From Microcaldota archaeon (lineage in GTDB: Archaea > Micrarchaeota > Micrarchaeia > Anstonellales > Anstonellaceae), in NCBI GenBank assembly GCA_026396335.1, contig JAPLWZ010000143.1, forward strand, positions 1 to 12,890: 12,890 nt of DNA, in the 5' to 3' direction. Under the pieces are notes generated by a model. The model was not told the origin of the DNA, made no database searches, and worked only from the letters and a program-made list of their open reading frames with translations. Both the position numbers and the translations under genes were made by a program. Shown here one piece after another: positions 6,152-12,334 of the stretch. Within the stretch, counting starts at the first letter, position 1. Each line of letters opens with the position of its first letter.

Positions 6152-6517
6152 ATGAAAAAGGACAAGAAACACGCCCTTTCTTCCCCCTGGGTCTATCTTG
6201 CTTCAATCATCCTTGCAGCCACTTGCATAAGTGAAGTCAGTTTCTTCTGGCAAAACCCCTCTCTTCTGCTTCTCCTCCTGGCAGCAAACGGAATTCTCAT
6301 GATTTCAATAGGCAAGCCAAAGGAAGACGCAGCGTTATTTTGCATTATGGGCGCATGGGGCGCGCTTGCAGAAATAACCGGCATAAAATACGGCGTATGG
6401 ATGTATCGTTTGCCTGATTTTTACGGAATCCCGCTCTGGCTCCCGCTTGTTTGGGGCAATGCAGCCGTATTCATCAAGCGCAGCTGGGAATTCATCCAGG
6501 AATACGCCGTAAAATAG
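6152..6517 (+). CDS. small polytopic membrane protein, unrecognised
   Basis: This 121-residue protein has a short basic N-terminus (MKKDKKH) and about four hydrophobic segments near residues 13-33, 37-53, 60-76 and 93-110, so it should be an integral membrane protein. Conserved-looking polar residues sit inside or beside segments: E74 in ALAEITGIKYG, then GVWMYRLP, and PLWLPLVWGN in the last segment. An E...G...G.W.Y...P.W.P..W pattern faintly recalls carotenoid-hydratase-like (CruF/DUF422) membrane proteins, but this is too weak to name it. It follows the TrmJ-like gene with a good GGTGA site and ends convergently towards sepF. Confidence 0.75.
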   Translation: MKKDKKHALSSPWVYLASIILAATCISEVSFFWQNPSLLLLLLAANGILMISIGKPKEDAALFCIMGAWGALAEITGIKYGVWMYRLPDFYGIPLWLPLVWGNAAVFIKRSWEFIQEYAVK

Positions 6518-6530
6518 GGTCGTTTTCATC

Positions 6531-6544
6531 TAGCGCTTCCGCTA
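6531..6544. repeat. short hairpin between convergent genes
   Basis: TAGCG, loop CTTC, CGCTA lies between the ends of the membrane protein gene and sepF. It is preceded by TTTTCATC, which resembles the TTTCATCT before the first hairpin at 74. It may be a degraded copy of the same hairpin element or a terminator for the + strand transcript. Confidence 0.35.
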
Positions 6545-6552
6545 AGGGATGT

Positions 6553-6574
6553 AAGAAAAATTAAAAAAGAAATT
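6553..6574 (-). terminator. T-rich termination tract after sepF
   Basis: Read on the - strand just beyond the sepF stop, the sequence is a pyrimidine and T-rich run including CTTTTTTAATTTTTC. Oligo-T tracts are the usual intrinsic termination signal of archaeal RNA polymerase. Confidence 0.5.
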
Positions 6575-6938
6575 ACTTCTTCCTGCTCTTGACAATCTTG
6601 ACCTTTGAGGGGGTCAAAAGGATCTTGTCTGTGTCGATCCTCGCGATGTCGCCGTTGATTTTTGTGACGTACATCTTGATGTTGTCAATCGTCTGCTTGA
6701 GCTTGTTCGGCTGCTTTGCCATTGGCGAAACGTTCAGGAGGATGATGTTTCTCGCCTTGAGCTCCTCCATGATGGCCGCCACGTCGTTTTCCGTTTCAAG
6801 CGCAATCGGCTTCACGTAGAAGTCCGCGGCCTCGTGGAGCACGTCGACATTTTCCATTTCGACAGTGTTCATGTATTCCTCGAGGTTCATTTCCTTCCCC
6901 ATGCCGAGTCCTTTGCTGATTTTTTCAAAAATGCCCAT
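6573..6938 (-). CDS. sepF: archaeal SepF, cell division protein
   Basis: Archaeal SepF tethers FtsZ to the membrane at the division site. The 121-residue protein begins with a short amphipathic helix MGIFEKISKGLGMG (1-14), the expected membrane anchor. After a short linker it has the SepF core (about 38-116), with FYVKPIAL, NIILLNVSPM, a helix LKQTIDNIKMY, and the end strand motif GDIARIDTDKILLTPSKVKIV (96-116, quoted in part). The size fits archaeal members. The start is supported by GAGGTGA (6943-6949) 4 nt before the ATG. It is divergent from orc1/cdc6 across 126 nt, so division and replication genes may share a control region. No ftsZ is in the window. The family call is strong. Confidence 0.88.
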   Translation of the reverse strand: MGIFEKISKGLGMGKEMNLEEYMNTVEMENVDVLHEAADFYVKPIALETENDVAAIMEELKARNIILLNVSPMAKQPNKLKQTIDNIKMYVTKINGDIARIDTDKILLTPSKVKIVKSRKK

Positions 6939-6992
6939 ACTCTCACCTCAGTGTAATCATACAACTTCATTGGTTCGATATTCGGAGTATAG

Positions 6993-7000
6993 TTTAATAA
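6993..7000. promoter_or_regulatory. TATA-like core between sepF and orc1/cdc6
   Basis: TTTAATAA on the + strand (TTATTAAA on the -) is the best AT-rich core in the divergent gap. It would leave a leader of about 30 nt containing GAGGTGA for sepF, and about 40 nt for orc1/cdc6. No strong ribosome-binding site precedes the orc1 start. The assignment is tentative. Confidence 0.4.
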
Positions 7001-7064
7001 GGCTTATTCCCTCCATCAAAAACCCTGCTCCAGACGTAATGAAGGTGCAGGCAAGGGTTTCATC

Positions 7065-8327
7065 ATGCCATCTTTTTCGGACATACTAAACCGGCCGACC
7101 GTGTTCGCCGACCGCAACGTGCTTTCGCCACATTATGTGCCGAGCATTCTTCCTTTTCGCGACAAGGAAATAGGGAAAATAATGGCCGCCGTTTCGCCAG
7201 CGCTTAAAGGCGAGCGGCCCCGCAACATATTCGTCTACGGAAAGACAGGCACGGGCAAAACCGCGTCAGTAAAGCACGTCGCGGCAAAATTCGAGTCGCA
7301 CACGGCAACTGCAAGGGCGGATGCGGCAGGCACGGCAAAATCAGCCGCCGCTTCCTCGCGCGCAAAGACCTGCTATGTGAACTGCAGGATGTATAACTCC
7401 CGCTACAGGGTGATACAGAAAATAGTGAAAGAGCTCCTTCCCTCGCTTGACTCAATGGGCTTCGGGCTTGCCATGCTCTACGAGAAGATGATGGAATCCG
7501 TGCTCACCTCCGGCGCGCATCTCATAGTTGTTCTTGACGAGGTTGACATGGTAAAGGACTTAGACGACCTGCTCTACACGCTCACCCGCGCAAACGACGA
7601 ATTGAAGCAGGGCGGCGTTTCACTGATTGGCATTTCAAACAAGCTCACCTTCAAAGACCAGCTTGACCCCCGCTCGCGCTCCTCTTTGTGCGAAAACGAA
7701 ATGGTGTTCGCGCCCTACACAGCAAACCAGCTCGCTGCAATCATAGACCAGCGCGTGAAAACCGGCTTCAAGCCGCACACAGTGGAAGAATCCGCCGTGA
7801 ATCTGGCGGCAGCGCTTACAGCATCAGAAACAGGCGACGCGCGCTACGCACTCAAGCTTCTCATGAAATCCGGCGAAATAGCGGACGACCGGGGAATAAA
7901 GAAAATCACTGACAAGGAAATAGAAGAGGCTCGCCACACAGCGGACACTGAAGTTGCATTCGAGGCAATATCCACTCTCCCCGACCACCAGCAAATGGTG
8001 CTTCTCGCGGTCGCTCACCTTGCAATTGACAAGGGCAAGAACACACGGCTTACTACGGGCACGGCAGACGAAGACGACTCATTCCTTACAAGCGGCGAAG
8101 TATACGAAGAATATTGCAAGCAGGCAAAGCACCACCGCAAGCCCCGCCGCTCAGCCCGCTGGTACCGCGAGTACCTGAACGACCTTGAAATGCTCGGGCT
8201 CATCACAACAATTGAAAGCGGCGCAGGCATGCGTGGCAGGACGCGCCTCATCCGCATAGGTTTCCCGCCAGCAGACGTGAAAAAGATAATAGAAAAGAAC
8301 TTCTCGATAATCGAAGGCAAGGATTAG
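7065..8327 (+). CDS. Orc1/Cdc6 replication initiator, AAA+ ATPase
   Basis: Archaeal Orc1/Cdc6 binds origin repeats and loads the MCM helicase. The 420-residue length is typical. The AAA+ module has Walker A GKTGTGKT (59-66), Walker B LIVVLDEVD (153-161), sensor 1 GISNKL (189-194), an arginine-finger region DPRSRSSL (201-208) and sensor 2 GDARYAL (257-263). The C-terminal part (about 295-415) carries the winged-helix origin-binding domain, including RSARWYREYLNDLEMLGLI (quoted in part). An Ala/Thr-rich insert (about 77-99) lies between the Walker A helix and the next strand. The start at 7065 leads directly into the expected N-terminal segment. The HD gene follows 9 nt after the stop. Origins often sit beside this gene, and a weak candidate site lies upstream. 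Confidence 0.95.
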   Translation: MPSFSDILNRPTVFADRNVLSPHYVPSILPFRDKEIGKIMAAVSPALKGERPRNIFVYGKTGTGKTASVKHVAAKFESHTATARADAAGTAKSAAASSRAKTCYVNCRMYNSRYRVIQKIVKELLPSLDSMGFGLAMLYEKMMESVLTSGAHLIVVLDEVDMVKDLDDLLYTLTRANDELKQGGVSLIGISNKLTFKDQLDPRSRSSLCENEMVFAPYTANQLAAIIDQRVKTGFKPHTVEESAVNLAAALTASETGDARYALKLLMKSGEIADDRGIKKITDKEIEEARHTADTEVAFEAISTLPDHQQMVLLAVAHLAIDKGKNTRLTTGTADEDDSFLTSGEVYEEYCKQAKHHRKPRRSARWYREYLNDLEMLGLITTIESGAGMRGRTRLIRIGFPPADVKKIIEKNFSIIEGKD

Positions 8328-8336
8328 GGACGCTGC

Positions 8337-8858
8337 ATGGCTTCAGACGAACGCACATTCCATCTTCTTCTTGACGCATTCTCACTCAAGCACTTGCCCC
8401 GCACCGGTTGGGTGCGCATGGGCGCGCCCCTCGAATCTGTGGCAGACCACTCATTCGGAGCGGCAGTAATCGCGCTTGCACTTGCGAAAATGGAAGAACT
8501 TTCGTCGCAGGATGAATCGCTTCTCCTAAAAGCCGCGCTCCTGCACGATCTTCACGAGGCAAAGCTCGGCGACCTCACACCTGACGAAAAGAAGGCAAGC
8601 AAGCCTGACGAGGAAGGCACAGAGCGCGAAATGGCGGCAGGCACGCACCTTGAAGGCGAGTTGCCGTTTTCTCTCCCGCCGCGCCTGGCACTCCTCTTGC
8701 AGGACGCAGACAAGCTCGACATGCTGCTTCGCGCAATAGAGAACGCGAACGCAGGCAGCGCAAAAATGGGCCCCTTCGTCTCATCAGCGCTGCAGCAGAT
8801 AAAATCGGTTTCAGGGAAAAAGATTGCGGCGCTCGCGCTGAAACGGCTTAGGAAGTGA
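8337..8858 (+). CDS. HD-domain phosphohydrolase, YfbR/HDDC2 type (probable 5'-deoxynucleotidase)
   Basis: YfbR and HDDC2 enzymes remove the phosphate from deoxynucleoside 5'-monophosphates using a divalent metal. The 173-residue protein has the family's opening LKHLPRTGWVRMG (17-29), with the Arg-x-Gly-Trp segment that contacts the nucleotide, then the metal ligands H38 (ESVADHS), H70-D71 (LLHDLHEAKLGDLTP) and D125 (DADKLDML). All HD residues are present. The start is 9 nt after orc1/cdc6 and its stop is 4 nt before the Cys-rich gene, so the three form an operon. Association with a replication initiator suggests a role in dNTP balance, which is inference. Specificity for dNMPs is known for relatives, not shown here. 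Confidence 0.85.
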   Translation: MASDERTFHLLLDAFSLKHLPRTGWVRMGAPLESVADHSFGAAVIALALAKMEELSSQDESLLLKAALLHDLHEAKLGDLTPDEKKASKPDEEGTEREMAAGTHLEGELPFSLPPRLALLLQDADKLDMLLRAIENANAGSAKMGPFVSSALQQIKSVSGKKIAALALKRLRK

Positions 8859-8862
8859 ATCA

Positions 8863-10372
8863 ATGCCTACACCTGACTTCAACATCGCACCCGTTGACGA
8901 GGCATTCCGCACACTTAGCAAAATACTCTTCGGCAGGGATGTGGGCTCGCTAAAAGACTTCAGCCCCTATTTGAAGGAGGCAATGATGCCTTACACAATC
9001 GAGCCAAGCTGCATTTCCGGCGGGCAGGTGTACATGTCAAACAACCTTTACCCCAAGGGCGGCAAATTCGTGGGGCCAGGCGAACCTTTTTCGTGCAGGG
9101 GAAGAAAACACGGTTTACTGCGGCAATAAGGTATTCGGCAAAAATCACAACACCAAGCTTGTTGACAACGCAATCAACTGCATTGACGTCTATTACGGGC
9201 ACAACATCCGCAACGTGAAAAAGGGCGCGTACATTTCCTACGTCCGCGAATCTGAATATGTATTCGGACTGCCTCCCTTCCCGAAAATCAACTACTCCAT
9301 GCGCTGCCACGAGGGAATAAACGTGCACAGGATGTTCGAGACGTTCTACACGACAAACTCTTCAGACATGTACTACTCATTCAACTGCACCAACTGCATG
9401 GACGTGATATTCGGCTTCAACCTGCGCGGCAAGCGCCACGTAATCGGAAACGTCGAGCTTCCGCAAGCAGACTTCCTCAAACTCAAAAAGAACCTGCTCT
9501 CGCAATTGGCAGACGAACTGGAAAAGAACAAGCGCGCCCGCTCAATATCTGACATAGCGTGCATGGCTGCAAAGGACAAGGGAGGGAAAGACGCGGGCAA
9601 GAGGATTCCTACGCTCCCTGCACAGCCAGCAATAGAAAAGGCATTCTCAGACATCACAAAAATAGTGCTTGCAAAGGAAAGAAAGCCAATCGCACCGTTT
9701 GTGCCCTACCTTCAAGAACGCACCATCCCAGTAACGAAAGTAAAGGGCAAGTTCGGCACGCCAACATTCAACACTGGCATGCCGCTTGTGAAGGGCATCC
9801 CGTCATCCAGCCTCTGTACTTTAGAGGAGGCGCTCAAGCAGAACCAACCGCTAATCACGAAGGAGCAATCCTCCTTCCCGCTTGAAAAGCTCGAGCAAAT
9901 TATTTCAGAAAAAGCAGCATTCAGCCTGGATTTCGTGGACGGGCAGTGCCGCGATTACGTGGAAGTGAGCCAGGTAATCGATTCAACCGAAGTTTACTCA
10001 ACATGGGACACAACAAGCTCGCAGCGCTCCGCCTGCTCTGACGGCGTCATACAGTCAAAATACATATTCGGTTGCTCATTCCGCCAGCTTGACTCGGAAT
10101 TCTGCATAAAGTGCTGCGACATAATAGAGTGCAAGCGCTGCTTTGAAGTGGACAGCTCCACAAAATGCACTGCCTGCTTCTACTCGCACAATTTAGAGGG
10201 CTGCGAGGAGTGCATCATGTGCTGCAACGTGAAGGGCATGCGCTACGCGGTGCTCAACCAACAGCTTCCCAAAGAGGAATACATGAGGATAAAGCAGATG
10301 CTTCTTGGCTACATAAACGCAGAATTAGACAAGAAAAAGAAAGTTCCGCGCTCGATTTTTAGGCTTGGCTAG
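8863..10372 (+). pseudogene. Cys-rich tandemly duplicated protein, interrupted by one frameshift
   Basis: The first frame starts at 8863 (4 nt after the HD gene) and runs to about 9096, then hits TAA at 9127-9129. The protein resumes in the next frame from about 9098 (GEENTVYCGNKVFG) to TAG at 10372. Dropping one base near 9087-9100 restores about 502 residues. The restored protein is two copies of one domain of about 245 residues. Copy 1 has AFRTLSKILFG, ESEYVFG, NCTNCMDVIFGFNLRGKRHVI and QADFLKLKKNLL. Copy 2 has AFSDITKIVLA, QSKYIFG, CEECIMCCNVKGMRYAVLN and EEYMRIKQMLL. Copy 2 has 11 Cys within about 41 residues, suggesting metal binding; copy 1 kept about three there. The YAVLNQQLPKEEY motif recalls Cys-rich proteins seen in other uncultured microbes, but I know no function. 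The indel may be a sequencing error. Confidence 0.8.
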
Positions 10373-10575
10373 CGTTTCTGATAATCCAAATATGCCAATG
10401 CCGTAAATATAATGAAAAAAGCGATAATTGGTATGTATACGAATGAAGGAGCAGTGAAAAGTAATCCAACAAACGCAGGAAGAGCCGCCAAATTGCCTCC
10501 CGCCAAAATTAGAAATGAAATGAGTACGCACAGCATAAAGAGGATATAATTCTCCCACAATTTCATTCTAATCAT
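10369..10575 (-). CDS. small two-helix membrane protein, unrecognised
   Basis: The 68-residue product is almost entirely hydrophobic, with segments near residues 9-38 and 44-63 and a charged end DYQKR. It should be a small integral membrane protein. The start overlaps the end of the upstream gene by 8 nt (ATG inside its last codons). An alternative ATG at residue 4 lies just past that stop and has a GGATGAT sequence before it. Its stop overlaps the convergent Cys-rich gene's stop in one CTAG. Base composition is clearly more AT-rich than the flanking genes. I recognise no family. Coding is supported by the operon-like overlap and the coherent hydrophobic pattern. Confidence 0.6.
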   Translation of the reverse strand: MIRMKLWENYILFMLCVLISFLILAGGNLAALPAFVGLLFTAPSFVYIPIIAFFIIFTALAYLDYQKR

Positions 10576-10810
10576 CCTCGTTTCTGGCGTCTATCTTACC
10601 TAACTCGTTTGCTCTTCCTTTTCTATAATGATGCTCTTCCCATCCAGTTTCGAATTTTCTCTTCCTAAACATACCCAGATAAAGCATGAAAATTCCCATC
10701 AGTATAAGGACTATTCCCAAACCAAAACCCCAACTTTCTGTAAGAAGCCAGATTCCTATACTTAGAACTATCGCGCCAAGAACAGTTGCTTTTGTCTTAT
10801 CTATAGCCAC
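10568..10810 (-). CDS. small two-helix membrane protein with basic C-terminus, unrecognised
   Basis: The 80-residue product has two hydrophobic segments (about 9-24 and 28-47) separated by a short loop, then a charged cytosolic-looking tail (RKRKFETGWEEHHYRKGRANE, quoted in part). It starts with GTG, and a TTTTAAAA box lies about 26 nt upstream, fitting a leaderless message. No better in-frame ATG is seen. It overlaps the next small membrane protein gene by 8 nt, so the pair is probably cotranslated and may form a complex. Both are AT-richer than neighbouring genes, which may mark recent acquisition or relaxed codon use. No family is recognised. Confidence 0.6.
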   Translation of the reverse strand: MAIDKTKATVLGAIVLSIGIWLLTESWGFGLGIVLILMGIFMLYLGMFRKRKFETGWEEHHYRKGRANELGKIDARNEDD

Positions 10811-10829
10811 GTTATTCCTAATCTCAGGT

Positions 10830-10844
10830 GCATTTTAAAAATGC
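10830..10844 (-). promoter_or_regulatory. palindrome containing the TATA box of the small membrane protein pair
   Basis: GCATTTT-A-AAAATGC is a perfect 7-bp inverted repeat. Its core TTTTAAAA (10833-10840) is correctly placed as a TATA box for the GTG start at 10810. It begins 3 nt after the stop of the DUF1805-like gene on the same strand, so it may both end one transcript and start the next. Confidence 0.45.
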
Positions 10845-10847
10845 TGT

Positions 10848-11018
10848 TTACTGGTCCATCAGTTCGGCAACATCGCCGAATTTCTCTGCGGCATCCTTTG
10901 AAACATAGGTGCAGGCAACATAGCCCTTCTTCGCCTTCACAATAAGCAGCGGCACATTCCCAAGGTTGAAGCTGACTCCTACATATTCGCGTCCTTCAAA
11001 AGTAACTTTCTCTTCCAT
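10848..11018 (-). CDS. small DUF1805-like protein
   Basis: The sequence NVPLLIVKAKKGYVACTYVSKDAAEKFGDVAELM (given in pieces: PLLIVKAKKGYVAC, YVSKDAAEKFGD) matches the pattern of DUF1805 (YunC-like) proteins, whose function is not established. They usually read PLLVI...KGY..CGYL....AE..GD.A. The usual CGY is CTY here, and the protein is short (56 residues), ending where relatives continue. I place the start at 11018 because GGGAGG lies 7-8 nt before that ATG and because the following EEKVTFEGREYVGV matches where the family begins. A longer form starts at 11045, 8 nt after the eS26 stop. It is the fourth gene of the rpo7 operon. Confidence 0.72.
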   Translation of the reverse strand: MEEKVTFEGREYVGVSFNLGNVPLLIVKAKKGYVACTYVSKDAAEKFGDVAELMDQ

Positions 11019-11022
11019 AAGA

Positions 11023-11032
11023 ACGCCTCCCA
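11023..11032 (-). promoter_or_regulatory. ribosome-binding site deciding the DUF1805-like start
   Basis: On the - strand the sequence ATGGGAGGCG precedes the ATG at 11018, with GGGAGG about 7 nt away. This is the strongest Shine-Dalgarno match in the window. It lies inside the longer alternative frame, which argues for the shorter protein. Confidence 0.6.
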
Positions 11033-11053
11033 TTAATTCCGGCAAAGTTTCAT

Positions 11054-11353
11054 TTACCAGCGCTTGCCAGAATTCCAGCTTTCGCCAAGCCGCCTGTCCC
11101 TCGGTGCGCTCTTCTCGCGCTCTGAGGTGCGGATTGCCTTGTTCTTCAACTTCTCGAAAATGCGCCTGTGCTTTGCGCAGGACATGCAGTAGCGGTTGTC
11201 CTCGTAAGTGGTTGTCTTCACATCGTCCGCGGTCTTGAGTTCCGTGGAATAAACAGTCATCTTGCTGTACTTCACACTCTTGTCCTTCGGCATCGTCCTT
11301 CCGCAGGATGAGCAGGTCACAAGTTTTTCGCGTCCTCTTGTTTTGTTCGGCAT
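11054..11353 (-). CDS. small ribosomal subunit protein eS26
   Basis: eS26 is a zinc-binding protein of the archaeal and eukaryotic small subunit that sits near the mRNA exit channel. The 99-residue protein has the expected two CxxC pairs: VTCSSCGRTMPKDK (C14, C17) and RYCMSCAKHRRIF (C56, C59), with the PKDK and CAxH contexts of the family. A basic tail (RTSEREKSAPRDRR) follows. I start it at the ATG at 11353, which has GGTGAT about 4 nt before it; a TTG four codons earlier would add only VIN-like residues and overlap that site. It lies 21 nt after spt4 in the rpo7 operon. In archaea eS26 has a patchy distribution, so it is useful for placing the organism. Confidence 0.85.
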   Translation of the reverse strand: MPNKTRGREKLVTCSSCGRTMPKDKSVKYSKMTVYSTELKTADDVKTTTYEDNRYCMSCAKHRRIFEKLKNKAIRTSEREKSAPRDRRLGESWNSGKRW

Positions 11354-11374
11354 ATTAATCACCAATTTTAAGTG

Positions 11375-11560
11375 TTATCTTTCACGGATCTTGATTGCGT
11401 AAGTGCCAGGCATCTTGATGCCCAGTTTCACTGCGATTTCCGACTTTTCCGGATCAGTTACTTTCAACTGCCCAGAGAATTTTTCAGTAAGTTCTGTCCC
11501 ATTGCAGCCTGGGCAGGTCGGACCGTCTGAAATCAATCTGCAGTTCTTGCAAGCTTTCAT
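11375..11560 (-). CDS. spt4: transcription elongation factor Spt4 (RpoE'')
   Basis: Archaeal Spt4 pairs with Spt5 and clamps RNA polymerase during elongation. The 61-residue length is normal. The zinc ribbon is complete: C4, C7 (MKACKNCRLI) and C16, C19 (TCPGCNG). The segments LTEKFSGQLKVTDPEKSEIA (quoted in part) and MPGTYAIKI near the end are typical of the family. The ATG has GTGAT about 4 nt upstream. It lies 14 nt downstream of rpo7, and the rpo7-spt4 pairing is a well-known archaeal arrangement that supports both calls. Confidence 0.92.
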   Translation of the reverse strand: MKACKNCRLISDGPTCPGCNGTELTEKFSGQLKVTDPEKSEIAVKLGIKMPGTYAIKIRER

Positions 11561-11574
11561 AAAATCACAAATCC

Positions 11575-12186
11575 TTATTCTTTCTTCTCTTCCTTCTTGG
11601 ATTTCTTCTCAGCCTTTTCCTTCTTCTCAGGCGCAGCATCCGTGGCAGCCTTCTTTCCCGCGAGCCACTCTTCCTTGCCAAGGCCGTCCGGCCTCATGGT
11701 AAGCCCGATTTTCGTCTCGGGTATGCTCATCTTCATGCTGACTGTGGAAATCTTCGCGTACACGTGGTCGCCTTTCTTAAGCGCCTTCTTGCTCTCGCGC
11801 CCTGTGAATGAAGCGGTCTTCTTGTTGTATGTCAAAAAGTCGTTTGCAATCTGGGACAGGTGCACCAGGCCTTCCATTGGGCCCATTGTAAGGAATGCGC
11901 CGAATTCGACTATCTCCGAAACGTCGGATTCCATTATTTCATTCACCTGCGGTATGTAGCAGAGAACATCAAATGTCACGTCATAGTAAGCAGCATTGTC
12001 GCCCGGTATCACAATTCCGTCGCCTGCCGCTTTCGAGTTCCAGACAGCCAAAGCAACACCTGCTTCCTTGTCAATCCTTCTCTCATACTTCTCCCTCAGT
12101 ATCTGCGTAAGCGCATCTTCGAGTTTCATGGCGAAATATTGCGCAGGCAGCCTGACCCGGTCCTTGCATGACAAAACTTGGTACAT
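11575..12186 (-). CDS. rpo7: DNA-directed RNA polymerase subunit Rpo7 (RpoE')
   Basis: Rpo7 is the archaeal counterpart of eukaryotic Rpb7; with Rpo4 it forms the polymerase stalk that binds nascent RNA. The N-terminal domain opens MYQVLSCKDRVRLPAQYF (1-18) and has ILREKYERRIDKEAGVALAV (29-48, quoted in part), both typical. The S1 domain (about 82-165) has EIVEFGAFLTMGPMEGLVHLSQI (91-113, given in part). The final 25 or so residues are a Lys/Glu-rich low-complexity tail (AEKKSKKEEKKE), longer than in many relatives. GGTG lies 5 nt before the ATG. It heads a - strand operon with spt4, eS26 and the DUF1805-like gene. Confidence 0.95.
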   Translation of the reverse strand: MYQVLSCKDRVRLPAQYFAMKLEDALTQILREKYERRIDKEAGVALAVWNSKAAGDGIVIPGDNAAYYDVTFDVLCYIPQVNEIMESDVSEIVEFGAFLTMGPMEGLVHLSQIANDFLTYNKKTASFTGRESKKALKKGDHVYAKISTVSMKMSIPETKIGLTMRPDGLGKEEWLAGKKAATDAAPEKKEKAEKKSKKEEKKE

Positions 12187-12252
12187 AAATACACCACTGA
12201 ATTAGAGCCCGTATTCTAAGGGCTTGTCTTTCCGTCGTTATGCCGACGAATG

Positions 12253-12260
12253 TTTAAAAA
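12253..12260 (-). promoter_or_regulatory. candidate TATA box for the rpo7 operon
   Basis: TTTTTAAA on the - strand lies about 70 nt before the rpo7 start, leaving a leader of roughly 40 nt with the GGTG ribosome-binding site. It is the most TATA-like sequence in this gap, but the AT core is symmetric enough to act on either strand. Confidence 0.4.
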
Positions 12261-12291
12261 AGGTTGTGTTCGTTCTTTGACCCCTGGCAGC

Positions 12292-12320
12292 ATCTGGCTT
12301 TTTATGGGCTTTTGCCAGAT
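12292..12320 (+). repeat. inverted repeat flanking a TATA-like sequence upstream of the last gene
   Basis: ATCTGGC (12292-12298) and GCCAGAT (12314-12320) are perfect 7-bp inverted arms around a 15-nt centre that contains TTTTTAT, about 30 nt before the ATG at 12335. A partial further arm CTCTGG follows at 12325-12330. This could be an operator over the promoter, or chance. Confidence 0.4.
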
Positions 12321-12334
12321 CCAACTCTGGTTTT

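Noticed and set aside
12233..12248. Hairpin CGTCG-TTATGC-CGACG between rpo7 and the last gene
   Set aside because: The stem is only 5 bp with a 6-nt loop, close to what chance gives, and it resembles none of the other hairpins.
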